64,000 nt of DNA from Flectonema sp. DT1601 (taxonomy: Eukaryota; Euglenozoa; Diplonemea; Diplonemida; Diplonemidae): contig OZ025816.1 in the NCBI GenBank assembly GCA_964019425.1, positions 1-64,000 of the forward strand, read 5' to 3'. Below are positions 42,391 to 54,011 of this stretch, piece by piece; position 1 is the stretch's first letter; every line of letters starts with the position of its first letter. The notes beneath the pieces are model-generated. The model searched no databases. It was not told where the DNA came from and was given only the letters and a program-made list of their open reading frames with translations. The position numbers were made by a program, and so were the translations under genes.

Positions 42391-44037
42391 TCACATGGTT
42401 GGGTGAGCAGCACAAATAGTGCACGAGTTTCCGTTTCCATTTTGAGGACCCGCATTCTTCGGGCACCAGTCCTCCGCACAAACACCGTTCTTCCAGCTGC
42501 ATCCCGAGGTCGCCCCACACTCATTGGCATCGTTCGCATTCTGGCACGGCATGATCTGTGAAACTCCGAACACCACGAATTTCGAAAGGTCCGAGGTCAA
42601 GAAAGGAAGGTCGATCTCCTCACCCGAAGCGATTCTTCTTCTGAACGCAACCATCGAGTGCTCGAACCCGTCGTTGTTCTCCATGAACTTCGGTGAGCAC
42701 GAACCCGCCTGCCATCCGTCCGACAACAACGAAGCAGGGAGACCTCCGTTCTCGTTCTTGCAAGGTGGACACAGGTAGTGGGTCACGTAGATGTCACAAG
42801 GCTTGTCGTCACATGAGAACGGACACTTCATTCTAATCGCTGATCCAGACACGAGCGTGTCAACTGAGAACGCCTGCACAACCTGTCCGTTCGTTTCAGT
42901 CAGGTACTTCGGAAGCTTTGTCAGCATCGCGTTCGTCCAAGCAGGCATACCAACAGTCACGTCGTTTCCGTCAAAGTCCACCGTGAATCCGTTCGGCCTG
43001 ATGATCGAACCAGTCACAGGTGCGCTCGGTGGGCAAGTGTCGTGGAGAACAACTGCCTGAGAGATGTATCCGTTAGGCATGCACGCCTCAGCAATGTCTC
43101 CCCACTCGCACATGTATCCCTCGATGTTGTGTTCCAGTGGGTAGTCGTTCCAAACTCCGTCGCGGTAGAAGTGCGCGTAGTCCTCACCAGCGGTGTCGCA
43201 AAGACCAGGACAGCGATTTCTGAATTCGTTAGGCTCCGATGACTTGAAGTTGTTGTACATTCCCGGCTCAGCAATCAAACCAGGTCTGTTCGACCTCTGT
43301 ATTCCGAACAGCGTTCCAAGTCCACCGCAAATCGCCGAGTCGCAAGGCTGAAACGTTGGCTGCAACACCCCCAACGGGCACGCAGTTCTCTCGAACCCGT
43401 CCACAGAGAGGTCGTATGGAGGACATCCTTCCGGTCCCACCACCCACCTCCACTCACGCTCCACACCGGCATCCGAAGCCCCCATCCAACCTCTTCCGGT
43501 CAGCTTCGACTCCGCGATGTTCTGCTCCTCCTGGCTCGTGATCGTCATCAGGTATCCCGGCAGTCCCAAGATGTCGTTGTCCCTGTTGGAACAAGAAATC
43601 TGTGCCTCCTGCCAGCTCAGCTTTCCACCGAAGTAGTTGTAGAAGTGGTGGTTCTTTCTCGAAAACAAACCGTGTCCGTAGTTCAGCACCATCAACCTCC
43701 CTCCAACACCAGCAGGTGTGAACACCACCGATGACAAAGCAGTTGCGTATTGCTCAATAGTGTGTGCACCCGAAAGCTGCATCTTGTCCCCGCTGAAGTC
43801 ACAAGTGATCCCGAGACTCGAGCACTTAGTGCAGCTCAGAACATCACCGCTGTGGAATCCTTCCTCGATGTGAACCGCAGCCCCTCTGATCACCGTGTTG
43901 CAATCACAGCTTCCCGTGAAAGGAACATTTGCGCAATTCTGGTTCGGGAATGGCTTCATCGTCTCACCGACTTTGATCACCGCGTCCCCCAAGGCTGACG
44001 CAGCCATCAGTAGTATTCCGCTTACCGCAGTCTTCAT
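42391..44037 (-). CDS. Secreted C-type lectin 6, gamma type
   Basis: 548 residues from the family ATG at 44,037. An in-frame extension of 25 codons further upstream crosses the probable acceptor and has no counterpart in alpha or beta genes, so I exclude it. Gamma markers: IKVGETMKPFPNQNCANVPFTGSC, SLGITCDFSGDKM, NYFGGKLSWQEAQ, GTLFGIQRSNRPG. Around the sugar site: SSEPNEFRNRC, LCDTAGEDYAHFYRDGVWNDYPLEHN. It also has CSPKFMENN where most copies have CAPRFVENN. Complete; differs from lectins 9 and 12 in having CPLGVLQ rather than CPMGVLQ. Confidence 0.93.
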   Translation of the reverse strand: MKTAVSGILLMAASALGDAVIKVGETMKPFPNQNCANVPFTGSCDCNTVIRGAAVHIEEGFHSGDVLSCTKCSSLGITCDFSGDKMQLSGAHTIEQYATALSSVVFTPAGVGGRLMVLNYGHGLFSRKNHHFYNYFGGKLSWQEAQISCSNRDNDILGLPGYLMTITSQEEQNIAESKLTGRGWMGASDAGVEREWRWVVGPEGCPPYDLSVDGFERTACPLGVLQPTFQPCDSAICGGLGTLFGIQRSNRPGLIAEPGMYNNFKSSEPNEFRNRCPGLCDTAGEDYAHFYRDGVWNDYPLEHNIEGYMCEWGDIAEACMPNGYISQAVVLHDTCPPSAPVTGSIIRPNGFTVDFDGNDVTVGMPAWTNAMLTKLPKYLTETNGQVVQAFSVDTLVSGSAIRMKCPFSCDDKPCDIYVTHYLCPPCKNENGGLPASLLSDGWQAGSCSPKFMENNDGFEHSMVAFRRRIASGEEIDLPFLTSDLSKFVVFGVSQIMPCQNANDANECGATSGCSWKNGVCAEDWCPKNAGPQNGNGNSCTICAAHPTM

Positions 44038-45559
44038 TATTGTGATGTTTTTTGTGTTGAAACTGAATGAAGAAGAAGATTGTTTTACATTTCTAATCAC
44101 GACTACCAACAACTCATTGAGGGAGGAAAATTACGAATTTCAGAAACCCGCAAAGATGATGAATTGCAGAGGAGGGGGTTCGCTCCGAAGATTAGTACTG
44201 CGGATTGCGAGAAGAAAGGAAAGAAGCGACCAACCAACTAATTAATTAGATTGATTGATAGATAATGAAATCCATTACATTACATTTTGAAAATCGCAAA
44301 CTACGGAGCATCGAGTAAGCTCTATAGCGTTAAAAAAGGAATAGTGCAATTTCATTACGCATGTAAAGGATGTATCAAAGCAAACAAGAAGTGACCAACT
44401 TGTTACTTTAAAGCACAAAAGATTTATATAGAAGAGATCTGTGAGGTGACTTCAACTAACGGGAAGAGAATAAGTTTGTTCAATTCAAATTAATTAAAGA
44501 GCACCCGATTTACTTCGAGTAAATGACAAAATCTCAAAACGTGTGTTGACAGCATTACTACAACACTCAAACAAGGAAGTTGGCAACGAGGATAAAAGTT
44601 TTTTTGAATGATCGAAAGAAAATAAAAAGTCAACATTCCACAACAAGCAAGAATCCGAATATTCTGTACCTGAAGCAGAACTTTCATTTGTTTCTTTTTC
44701 ACATCGTAATTCCAGGAAATCACTTTGTAAACCAACTCTTGGAATGAATTGCAATCACGACACAATGCAAAAGGGAGAAAGCGGGGAGAGAGAAGCTGTC
44801 CAAACAGTTGAACAACTGATAACAAACTAATTTTTAATAATTAATTTGATTTCAGTATTCTTTAATAATATTACCAACAAGTCAGACATCAGAAGTACAG
44901 CGATAATCAATTACGACTTACTTCACTTGAGTTGGTTTGGCAGCACTCAGTAGAATTTAAATAACTAAACAAGAAGAGCTTTCCTCAATAGTCTCTAAGA
45001 ACTGAAGCGTTCAACTCACCCAAACCATACAAGGCCAAGGATACCATTGCATTGAAAAGCGGAAAAAAAAAGAATTAATATCAAAAAAAACAGAAATGTA
45101 TAAAAAAAAGAACAAAAATGATGCCAATCAGAAAGCCATTTCAATTCATTCTGCTCAGCCTTTCAAACACAATTCAAAGCCTGTGATTTAGCCGCAAACG
45201 TGACAATTTCTTTATATTTTAGCTTGGCGTCAATAATTGCTGCAAATAAAGCTATCAAGAAAAAAACATGTTTTGATACCTAACTTTGAACATCCGAGAA
45301 CACGTTGGGTGGGACAACCTTTCCTAAAGAAAGAGTTGACTACAAAGAAATAAGTTTCGGCATTCGAAGGTTTGTAATCAAAACAAGAGTTACAGTCATC
45401 ACATTTCAGCATTTAGTGTCGAAAGTATTTATATACGAAGTTTTCAAAAGTCGGTAACACGGAAAGAGAGCATTCTTAGTTTGAAAAATATTATGACACA
45501 CAACTCGTTCCCAAACTCAATAACAAATCTTCTTTAAACGTTTTCTGCATCAAATTACA
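44038..45559. other. Spacer between lectins 6 and 7
   Basis: Gamma-to-alpha spacer, repeated at 50,837-52,364 and 61,334-62,861 and related to 33,625-34,984. It holds the promoter box at 44,181-44,203 and a decayed RNA element start at 45,183 (GTGATTTAGCC). No gene seen. Confidence 0.6.
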
Positions 45560-46668
45560 TCACATGGTTGGGTGGGCAGCACAAATAGTGCACGAGTTTC
45601 CGATTCCATTTTGAGGACCCGCATTCCTCGGGCACCAGTCCTCCGCACAAACACCGTTCTTCCAGCTGCATCCCGAGGTCGCATCACACTCAGTGGCATC
45701 GTTCGCATTCTGGCACGGCATAATCTGCGAAACTCCGAACACCACGAATTTCGAAAGGTCCGAGGTCAAGAAAGGAAGGTCGATCTCCTCACCCGAAGCG
45801 ATTCTTCTTCTGAACGCAACCATCGAGTGCTCGAACCCGTCGTTGTTCTCCACGAACCTCGGTGCGCACGAACCTCCCTGCCATCCGTCCGACAACAACG
45901 AAGCAGGGAGACCTCCGTTCTCGTTCTTGCAAGGTGGACACAGGTAGTGGGTCACGTAGATGTCACAAGGCTTGTCGTCACATGAGAACGGACACTTCAT
46001 TCTAATCGCTGATCCAGACACGAGGGTGTCAACTGAGAACGCCTGCACAACCTGTCCGTTCGTTTCAGTCAGGTACTTCGGAAGCTTTGTCAGCATCGCG
46101 TTCGTCCAAGCAGGCATACCAACAGTCACGTCGTTTCCGTCAAAGTCCACCGTGAATCCGTTCGGCTTGATGATCGAACCAGTCACAGGTGCGCTCGGTG
46201 GGCAAGTGTCGTGGAGAACAACTGCCTGAGAGATGTATCCGTTAGGCTCCGTTCTCCTCTGAAGAAGTTGTAGAAGTGGTGGTTCTTTCTCGAAAACAAA
46301 CCGTGCCCGTAGTTCAGGACTAACACCCTCTTTCCCACCCCAGCAGGTGTGAACACCACCGATGACAAAGCTCTTGCGTATTGCTCAATAGTCCGTTCAC
46401 CTGAAAGCTGCATCTTATCTCCGCTGAAGTCCATCGTGATCCCGAGTCTTCGGCATCTATTGCAGTTCAGAACGTCACCGCTGTGGAATCCTTCTTCGAT
46501 GTGAACTGACGCCCCCTTGATCACCGTGTTGCAATCACAGTTTCCTGTGAAAGGAACGTCCGCGCATACTTGTCTGGGGAACGGTCTCAACGTCTCACCG
46601 ACTGTGATCACCGCGTCCCCCAAGGCTGACGCAGCCATCAGTAGTATTCCGCTTACCGCAGTCTTCAT
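45560..46668 (-). pseudogene. Lectin 7 pseudogene, alpha type, 538-bp internal deletion
   Basis: Compared with lectin 10, the segment matching 53,053-53,590 is missing. The joint is at about 46,246, with one shared base (C) at the ends. The loss removes most of the lectin domain, from WQEAQ through EPN and WND to just before NGYISQAVV. Because 538 is not a multiple of three, the N-terminal part (161 codons, 46,668-46,183) ends in unrelated residues, and the C-terminal part (45,560-46,186) lies in another frame. The N-terminal 141 residues and C-terminal 208 residues are otherwise ordinary alpha sequence. A short secreted beta-sandwich protein could still be made, but lectin function is lost. 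Confidence 0.93.
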
Positions 46669-47500
46669 TATTGTGATGTTTTTGTGTTGAAACTGAATGA
46701 AGAAGAAGATTGTTTTACATTTCCAATCACGACTACCAACAACTCATTGAGGGAGGAAATTTACGAGTTTCAGAAACCCGCAGTGTTGATGAAAAGGTTG
46801 CCAGGGAGGGTGTTCGCTCCGAAGATTAGTACTGCGGGATGCGAGGAATGAAATAGGCAACGAGATATCAGTTAAATGCGTTGTACGGAAGAAAATTAAA
46901 TTCCCTCGAAACACAACTTACACGGTACTCCTTCTGTCAAATGTGAGTGACGTTAAGATTAACAGGAACACGTCCGCAATGTTCACCAATTAATTGATGT
47001 GAAATTAAAAGATACCAAACAATTAAATAAAACCGTTTGATGATATCTTTAAAAAATTTTGATTACCCGACGGGTGGGAAATGGAAAGAATCAGGTGTGA
47101 CAAAATGAGCAAGAAATAAATAAAAAGCTCATCATCTACGCAACAGAACAACATCTCCCGTGTAGACGATGACATACAACACAACTCACAAGTAAGGAAG
47201 TTGCACAAGCTAATCATTTTTTTTTAAAATACCCTATTTCATCTTTAGAAAAATAAAGAAAAACCCTCCTCCCGAGAAATAGGAAGAGGAAGTAAGTTAG
47301 ATAGATAAGGAAGTTGTACTTCATTAACTAGTATTAGCAAAAATAATTAAAAAAGGAATTTTAATTTAATAAAGAAACAGACCAAGACATCAAACTTTTC
47401 TTCCGACCAAACCCATTCAATGTCCAGCACTCTTCTTTATTAGTTGGTTGGTCAGTTAGGAATTTTTGTTTAGTTAACCCGCAGCAAGGACCCAATTTAA
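46669..47500. other. Truncated alpha-beta spacer
   Basis: Matches the start of the spacers at 36,632 and 54,012 up to the GACCCAAT string near 47,496. It then joins, through about four extra bases (TTAA), the inside of lectin 8. It holds the promoter box of lectin 7 (46,815-46,837). The RNA element B and the 3' stem of the snRNA-like element are missing because of the deletion. Confidence 0.8.
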
Positions 47501-47775
47501 CGTTCACCTGAAAGCTGCATCTTGTCCCCGCTGAAGTCGACGGTAATCCCGAGACTCGAGCACTTAGTGCAGCTCAGAACATCACCGCTGTGGAATGCTT
47601 CCTCGATGTGATCCGCAGCTCCCTTGATCACCGTGTTGCAATCACAGCTTCCCGTGAAGGGAATGTTCACGCAATTCTGGTTCGGGAACGGCTTTAGCGT
47701 CTCACCGACTTTGATCACCGCGTCCCCCAAGGCTGACGCAGCCATCAGTAGTATTCCGCTTACCGCAGTCTTCAT
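47501..47775 (-). pseudogene. Lectin 8 pseudogene, beta type, 5' fragment only
   Basis: Only the first 91-92 codons of a beta gene remain: signal peptide and most of the beta-sandwich, to LSGER. Relative to the intact unit (54,840-58,068) about 3.2 kb is deleted, taking the rest of the gene and most of its 3' spacer. The 5' flank and promoter box are intact, so it may still be transcribed. AADHIEEAFHSG replaces the AAVHIEEGFHSG of other copies, consistent with relaxed constraint. Confidence 0.93.
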
Positions 47776-49189
47776 TATTGTGATGTTTTTGTGTTGAAAC
47801 TGAATGAAGAAGAAGATTGTTTTACATTTCCAATCACGACTACCAACAACTCATTGAGGGAGGAAAATTACGAATTTCAAAAACCCGCAAAGATGATGTA
47901 TTGCAGAGGAGGGGGTTCGCTCCGAAGATTAGTACTGCGGATTGCGAGAAGAAAGGAAAGAAGCGACCAACCAACTAATTAATTAGATTGATTGATAGAT
48001 AATGAAATCCATTACATTACATTTTGAAAATCGCAAACTACGGAGCATCGACTAATCTCCACAGTGTTGAAAGGGAAGATTCGAGCAACGTGTGTCGACA
48101 GCATTACTACAACATTCAAACAAGGAAGTTGGCAACGAGGATAAAAGTTTTTGAATGTCCAAAGAAAATAGCTAGTTGGAATTATGAAATAAAAAATCAG
48201 ATTTCACAACAAGCAAGAATCCAAATATTCCGTTCCCCAAACGGGAACTTCTCTTTGTTTTTTTTCACATCATTCATTATTTCAGGAAATCACTTTGTAA
48301 ACCAACTCTTGGAATGAATTGCAATCACGACACAATGCAAAAGGGAGAAAGCGGGGAGAGAGAAGCTGTCCAAACAGTTGAACAACTGATAACAAACTAA
48401 TTTTTAATAATTAATTTGATTTCAGTATTCTTTAATAATATTACCAACAAGTCAGACATCAGAAGTACAGCGATAATCAATTACGACTTACTTCACTTGA
48501 GTTGGTTTGGCAGCACTCAGTAGAATTTAAATAACTAAACAAGAAAGCTTTCCTCAATAGTCTCTAAGAACTGAAGCGTTCAACTCACCCAAGCCATTCA
48601 AGGCCAAGGATACCATTGCATTGAAAAGCAGAAATCTCAAATATCAAAACAAAAAATATGTAACAAAACAGAAAAAAAAAACCAAGAAAAAAATGAGGGT
48701 TCCAAAATTCCGACACTTGACCAACGAATTCGACCAAGTGACAAAATAAGAAAGTAAAAAATGATGCCAATCAGAAAGATATTTCAATTCATTCTGCTCA
48801 GCCTGTCAAAAACATTCCAAAGCCTGTGATTTAACCGCAAACGTGTTAATTTCTTACTATCTCAGCTTAAAAGGCAGCAATAATTGCTCCAACAAAACGA
48901 ATTAAGAAAATGGGAAAATGTTTTGATACCTAACTTTGAACATCCGAGAACACGTTTCGTGAGATTCATATAAGTAAGTCTTGGGCATTCAAAGGTTGGT
49001 AAGCAAATCAAGATTTACGGTCATCACTTCGATTCAGCATTTAGTGTGGAAATTATTAACAAACGTAGTTTTCAAAGTCGGTAACGTAGAGAGAGAGAGA
49101 GAGAGAGAAACTGAATTTAGAAAGAATCCAGTTGCACAAACAACGCTCTCCCAAACAAATTCACATAAAAGTTACTGTATGAAATTACA
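47776..49189. other. Spacer between lectins 8 and 9
   Basis: Copy of the beta-gamma spacer. Promoter box at 47,918-47,940, (GA)n run near 49,089-49,108, decayed RNA element start at 48,826. No gene seen. Confidence 0.6.
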
Positions 49190-50836
49190 TCACATGGTTG
49201 GGTGAGCAGCACAAATAGTGCACGAGTTTCCGTTTCCATTTTGAGGACCCGCATTCTTCGGGCACCAGTCCTCCGCACAAACACCGTTCTTCCAGCTGCA
49301 TCCCGAGGTCGCCCCACACTCATTGGCATCGTTCGCATTCTGGCACGGCATGATCTGTGAAACTCCGAACACCACGAATTTCGAAAGGTCCGAGGTCAAG
49401 AAAGGAAGGTCGATCTCCTCACCCGAAGCGATTCTTCTTCTGAACGCAACCATCGAGTGCTCGAACCCGTCGTTGTTCTCCATGAACTTCGGTGAGCACG
49501 AACCCGCCTGCCATCCGTCCGACAACAACGAAGCAGGGAGACCTCCGTTCTCGTTCTTGCAAGGTGGACACAGGTAGTGGGTCACGTAGATGTCACAAGG
49601 CTTGTCGTCACATGAGAACGGACACTTCATTCTAATCGCTGATCCAGACACGAGCGTGTCAACTGAGAACGCCTGCACAACCTGTCCGTTCGTTTCAGTC
49701 AGGTACTTCGGAAGCTTTGTCAGCATCGCGTTCGTCCAAGCAGGCATACCAACAGTCACGTCGTTTCCGTCAAAGTCCACCGTGAATCCGTTCGGCCTGA
49801 TGATCGAACCAGTCACAGGTGCGCTCGGTGGGCAAGTGTCGTGGAGAACAACTGCCTGAGAGATGTATCCGTTAGGCATGCACGCCTCAGCAATGTCTCC
49901 CCACTCGCACATGTATCCCTCGATGTTGTGTTCCAGTGGGTAGTCGTTCCAAACTCCGTCGCGGTAGAAGTGCGCGTAGTCCTCACCAGCGGTGTCGCAA
50001 AGACCAGGACAGCGATTTCTGAATTCGTTAGGCTCCGATGACTTGAAGTTGTTGTACATTCCCGGCTCAGCAATCAAACCAGGTCTGTTCGACCTCTGTA
50101 TTCCGAACAGCGTTCCAAGTCCACCGCAAATCGCCGAGTCGCAAGGCTGAAAAGTTGGCTGCAACACCCCCATCGGGCACGCAGTTCTCTCGAACCCGTC
50201 CACAGAGAGGTCGTATGGAGGACATCCTTCCGGTCCCACCACCCACCTCCACTCACGCTCCACACCGGCATCCGAAGCCCCCATCCAACCTCTTCCGGTC
50301 AGCTTCGACTCCGCGATGTTCTGCTCCTCCTGGCTCGTGATCGTCATCAGGTATCCCGGCAGTCCCAAGATGTCGTTGTCCCTGTTGGAACAAGAAATCT
50401 GTGCCTCCTGCCAGCTCAGCTTTCCACCGAAGTAGTTGTAGAAGTGGTGGTTCTTTCTCGAAAACAAACCGTGTCCGTAGTTCAGCACCATCAACCTCCC
50501 TCCAACACCAGCAGGTGTGAACACCACCGATGACAAAGCAGTTGCGTATTGCTCAATAGTGTGTGCACCCGAAAGCTGCATCTTGTCCCCGCTGAAGTCA
50601 CAAGTGATCCCGAGACTCGAGCACTTAGTGCAGCTCAGAACATCACCGCTGTGGAATCCTTCCTCGATGTGAACCGCAGCCCCTCTGATCACCGTGTTGC
50701 AATCACAGCTTCCCGTGAAAGGAACATTTGCGCAATTCTGGTTCGGGAATGGCTTCATCGTCTCACCGACTTTGATCACCGCGTCCCCCAAGGCTGACGC
50801 AGCCATCAGTAGTATTCCGCTTACCGCAGTCTTCAT
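49190..50836 (-). CDS. Secreted C-type lectin 9, gamma type
   Basis: 548 residues. The protein appears identical to lectin 12 and differs from lectin 6 mainly by CPMGVLQ. EPN and WND are present. The start is the family ATG at 50,836, not the upstream in-frame extension. Identity with lectin 12 extends through both flanks, so this is a very recent duplicate. Confidence 0.93.
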   Translation of the reverse strand: MKTAVSGILLMAASALGDAVIKVGETMKPFPNQNCANVPFTGSCDCNTVIRGAAVHIEEGFHSGDVLSCTKCSSLGITCDFSGDKMQLSGAHTIEQYATALSSVVFTPAGVGGRLMVLNYGHGLFSRKNHHFYNYFGGKLSWQEAQISCSNRDNDILGLPGYLMTITSQEEQNIAESKLTGRGWMGASDAGVEREWRWVVGPEGCPPYDLSVDGFERTACPMGVLQPTFQPCDSAICGGLGTLFGIQRSNRPGLIAEPGMYNNFKSSEPNEFRNRCPGLCDTAGEDYAHFYRDGVWNDYPLEHNIEGYMCEWGDIAEACMPNGYISQAVVLHDTCPPSAPVTGSIIRPNGFTVDFDGNDVTVGMPAWTNAMLTKLPKYLTETNGQVVQAFSVDTLVSGSAIRMKCPFSCDDKPCDIYVTHYLCPPCKNENGGLPASLLSDGWQAGSCSPKFMENNDGFEHSMVAFRRRIASGEEIDLPFLTSDLSKFVVFGVSQIMPCQNANDANECGATSGCSWKNGVCAEDWCPKNAGPQNGNGNSCTICAAHPTM

Positions 50837-52364
50837 TATTGTGATGTTTTTTGTGTTGAAACTGAATGAAGAAGAAGATTGTTTTACATTTCCAATCACG
50901 ACTACCAACAACTCATTGAGGGAGGAAAATTACGAATTTCAGAAACCCGCAAAGATGATGAATTGCAGAGGAGGGGGTTCGCTCCGAAGATTAGTACTGC
51001 GGATTGCGAGAAGAAAGGAAAGAAGCGACCAACCAACTAATTAATTAGATTGATTGATAGATAATGAAATCCATTACATTACATTTTGAAAATCGCAAAC
51101 TACGGAGCATCGAGTAAGTTCTATAGCGTTAAAAAAGGAATAGTGCAATTTCATTACACATGTAAAGGATGTATCAAAGCAAACAAGAAGTGACCAACTT
51201 GTTACTTTAAAGCACAAAAGATTTATATAGAAGAGATCTGTGAGGTGACTTCAACTAACGGGAAGAGAATAAGTTTGTTCAATTCAAATTAATTAAAGAG
51301 CACCCGATTTACTTCGAGTAAATGACAAAATCTCAAAACGTGTGTTGACAGCATTACTACAACACTCAAACAAGGAAGTTGGCAACGAGGATAAAAGTTT
51401 TTTTGAATGATCGAAAGAAAATAAAAAGTCAACATTCCACAACAAGCAAGAATCCGAATATTCTGTACCTGAAGCAGAACTTTCATTTGTTTCTTTTTCA
51501 CATCATTCATTATTTCAGGAAATCACTTTGTAAACCAACTCTTGGAATGAATTGCAATCACGACACAATGCAAAAGGGAGAAAGCGGGGAGAGAGAAGCT
51601 GTCCAAACAGTTGAACAACTGATAACAAACTAATTTTTAATAATTAATTTGATTTCAGTATTCTTTAATAATATTACCAACAAGTCAGACATCAGAAGTT
51701 CAGCGATAATCAATTACGACTTACTTCACTTGAGTTGGTTTGGCAGCACTCAGTAGAATTTAAATAACTAAACAAGAAGAGCTTTCCTCAATAGTCTCTA
51801 AGAACTGAAGCGTTCAACTCACCCAAACCATACAAGGCCAAGGATACCATTGCATTGAAAAGCGGAAAAAAAAAGAATTAATATCAAAAAAAACAGAAAT
51901 GTATAAAAAAAAGAACAAAAATGATGCCAATCAGAAAGCCATTTCAATTCATTCTGCTCAGCCTTTCAAACACAATTCAAAGCCTGTGATTTAGCCGCAA
52001 ACGTGACAATTTCTTTATATTTTAGCTTGGCGTCAATAATTGCTGCAAATAAAGCTATCAAGAAAAAAACATGTTTTGATACCTAACTTTGAACATCCGA
52101 GAACACGTTGGGTGGGACAACCTTTCCTAAAGAAAGAGTTGACTACAAAGAAATAAGTTTCGGCATTCGAAGGTTTGTAATCAAAACAAGAGTTACAGTC
52201 ATCACATTTCAGCATTTAGTGTCGAAAGTATTTATATACGAAGTTTTCAAAAGTCGGTAACACGGAAAGAGAGCATTCTTAGTTTGAAAAATATTATGAC
52301 ACACACAACTCGTTCCCAAACTCAATAACAAATCTTCTTTAAACGTTTTCTGCATCAAATTACA
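50837..52364. other. Spacer between lectins 9 and 10
   Basis: Copy of the gamma-alpha spacer. Promoter box at 50,980-51,002, decayed RNA element start at 51,986. No gene seen. Confidence 0.6.
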
Positions 52365-54011
52365 TCACATGGTTGGGTGGGCAGCACAAATAGTGCACGA
52401 GTTTCCGATTCCATTTTGAGGACCCGCATTCCTCGGGCACCAGTCCTCCGCACAAACACCGTTCTTCCAGCTGCATCCCGAGGTCGCATCACACTCAGTG
52501 GCATCGTTCGCATTCTGGCACGGCATAATCTGCGAAACTCCGAACACCACGAATTTCGAAAGGTCCGAGGTCAAGAAAGGAAGGTCGATCTCCTCACCCG
52601 AAGCGATTCTTCTTCTGAACGCAACCATCGAGTGCTCGAACCCGTCGTTGTTCTCCACGAACCTCGGTGCGCACGAACCCGCCTGCCATCCGTCCGACAA
52701 CAACGAAGCAGGGAGACCTCCGTTCTCGTTCTTGCAAGGTGGACACAGGTAGTGGGTCACGTAGATGTCACAAGGCTTGTCGTCACATGAGAACGGACAC
52801 TTCATTCTAATCGCTGATCCAGACACGAGCGTGTCAACTGAGAACGCCTGCACAACCTGTCCGTTCGTTTCAGTCAGGTACTTCGGAAGCTTTGTCAGCA
52901 TCGCGTTCGTCCAAGCAGGCACACCAACAGAGACGTCGTTTCCGTCAAAGTCCACCGTGAATCCGTTCGGCTTGACGATCGAACCAGTCATAGGTGCGCT
53001 CGGTGGACACTGGTCGTGGAGAACAACTGCCTGAGAGATGTATCCGTTAGGCATGCACGCCTCAGCAATGTCTCCCCACTCGCACATGTATCCCTCGATG
53101 TCGTGAATTAGAGGGTAGTCGTTCCAAACTCCGTTACGGAGGAAGTGCGCGTAGTCCTCACCAGCGGTGTCGCAAATACCAGGACAGCGATTTCTGAATT
53201 CGTTAGGCTCCGATGACTTGAAGTTGTTGTACATTCCCGGCTCAGCAATCAAACCAGCTCTGTTCGACCTCTGTCTTCCGAACAGTGTTCCAAGTCCACC
53301 GCAAATCGCCGAGTCGCAAGGCTGAAACGTTGGCTGCAACACCCCCATCGGGCACGCAGTTCTCTCGAACCCGTCCACAGAGAGGTCGTATGGAGGACAT
53401 CCTTCCGGTCCCACCACCCACCTCCACTCACGCTCCACACCGGCATCCGAAGCCCCCATCCAACCTCTTCCGGTCAGCTTCGACTCCGCGATGTTCTGTT
53501 CATCCTGGCTCGTGATCGTCATCAGGTATCCCGGCAGTCCCAAGATGTCGTTGTCCCTGCTGGCACAAGAAATCTGTGCCTCCTGCCAGCTCCGTTCTCC
53601 TCTGAAGAAGTTGTAGAAGTGGTGGTTCTTTCTCGAAAACAAACCGTGCCCGTAGTTCAGGACTAACACCCTCTTTCCCACCCCAGCAGGTGTGAACACC
53701 ACCGATGACAAAGCTCTTGCGTATTGCTCAATAGTCCGTTCACCTGAAAGCTGCATCTTATCTCCGCTGAAGTCCATCGTGATCCCGAGTCTTCGGCATC
53801 TATTGCAGTTCAGAACGTCACCGGTGTGGAATCCTTCCTCGATGTGAACTGACGCCCCCTTGATCACCGTGTTGCAATCACAGTTTCCTGTGAAAGGAAC
53901 GTCCGCGCATACTTGTCTGGGGAACGGTCTCAACGTCTCACCGACTGTGATCACCGCGTCCCCCAAGGCTGACGCAGCCATCAGTAGTATTCCGCTTACC
54001 GCAGTCTTCAT
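52365..54011 (-). CDS. Secreted C-type lectin 10, alpha type
   Basis: 548 residues, complete. Differs from lectin 4 in GASVHIEEG, TSQDEQN (otherwise seen in lectin 1), CPMGVLQ, CPGICDTAGEDYAHFLRNGVWNDYPLIHD near the sugar site, DVSVGVPAW, and CAEDWC with CDATSGC at the C-terminus. EPN and WND are intact. The mixture of residues otherwise typical of other types points to gene conversion. It is the best intact reference for the deletion in lectin 7. Confidence 0.93.
   Translation of the reverse strand: MKTAVSGILLMAASALGDAVITVGETLRPFPRQVCADVPFTGNCDCNTVIKGASVHIEEGFHTGDVLNCNRCRRLGITMDFSGDKMQLSGERTIEQYARALSSVVFTPAGVGKRVLVLNYGHGLFSRKNHHFYNFFRGERSWQEAQISCASRDNDILGLPGYLMTITSQDEQNIAESKLTGRGWMGASDAGVEREWRWVVGPEGCPPYDLSVDGFERTACPMGVLQPTFQPCDSAICGGLGTLFGRQRSNRAGLIAEPGMYNNFKSSEPNEFRNRCPGICDTAGEDYAHFLRNGVWNDYPLIHDIEGYMCEWGDIAEACMPNGYISQAVVLHDQCPPSAPMTGSIVKPNGFTVDFDGNDVSVGVPAWTNAMLTKLPKYLTETNGQVVQAFSVDTLVSGSAIRMKCPFSCDDKPCDIYVTHYLCPPCKNENGGLPASLLSDGWQAGSCAPRFVENNDGFEHSMVAFRRRIASGEEIDLPFLTSDLSKFVVFGVSQIMPCQNANDATECDATSGCSWKNGVCAEDWCPRNAGPQNGIGNSCTICAAHPTM

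Noticed and set aside
42391-44112. 25-residue N-terminal extension of lectins 6, 9 and 12
   Set aside because: It crosses the likely acceptor AG, is absent from other types and would hide the signal peptide.
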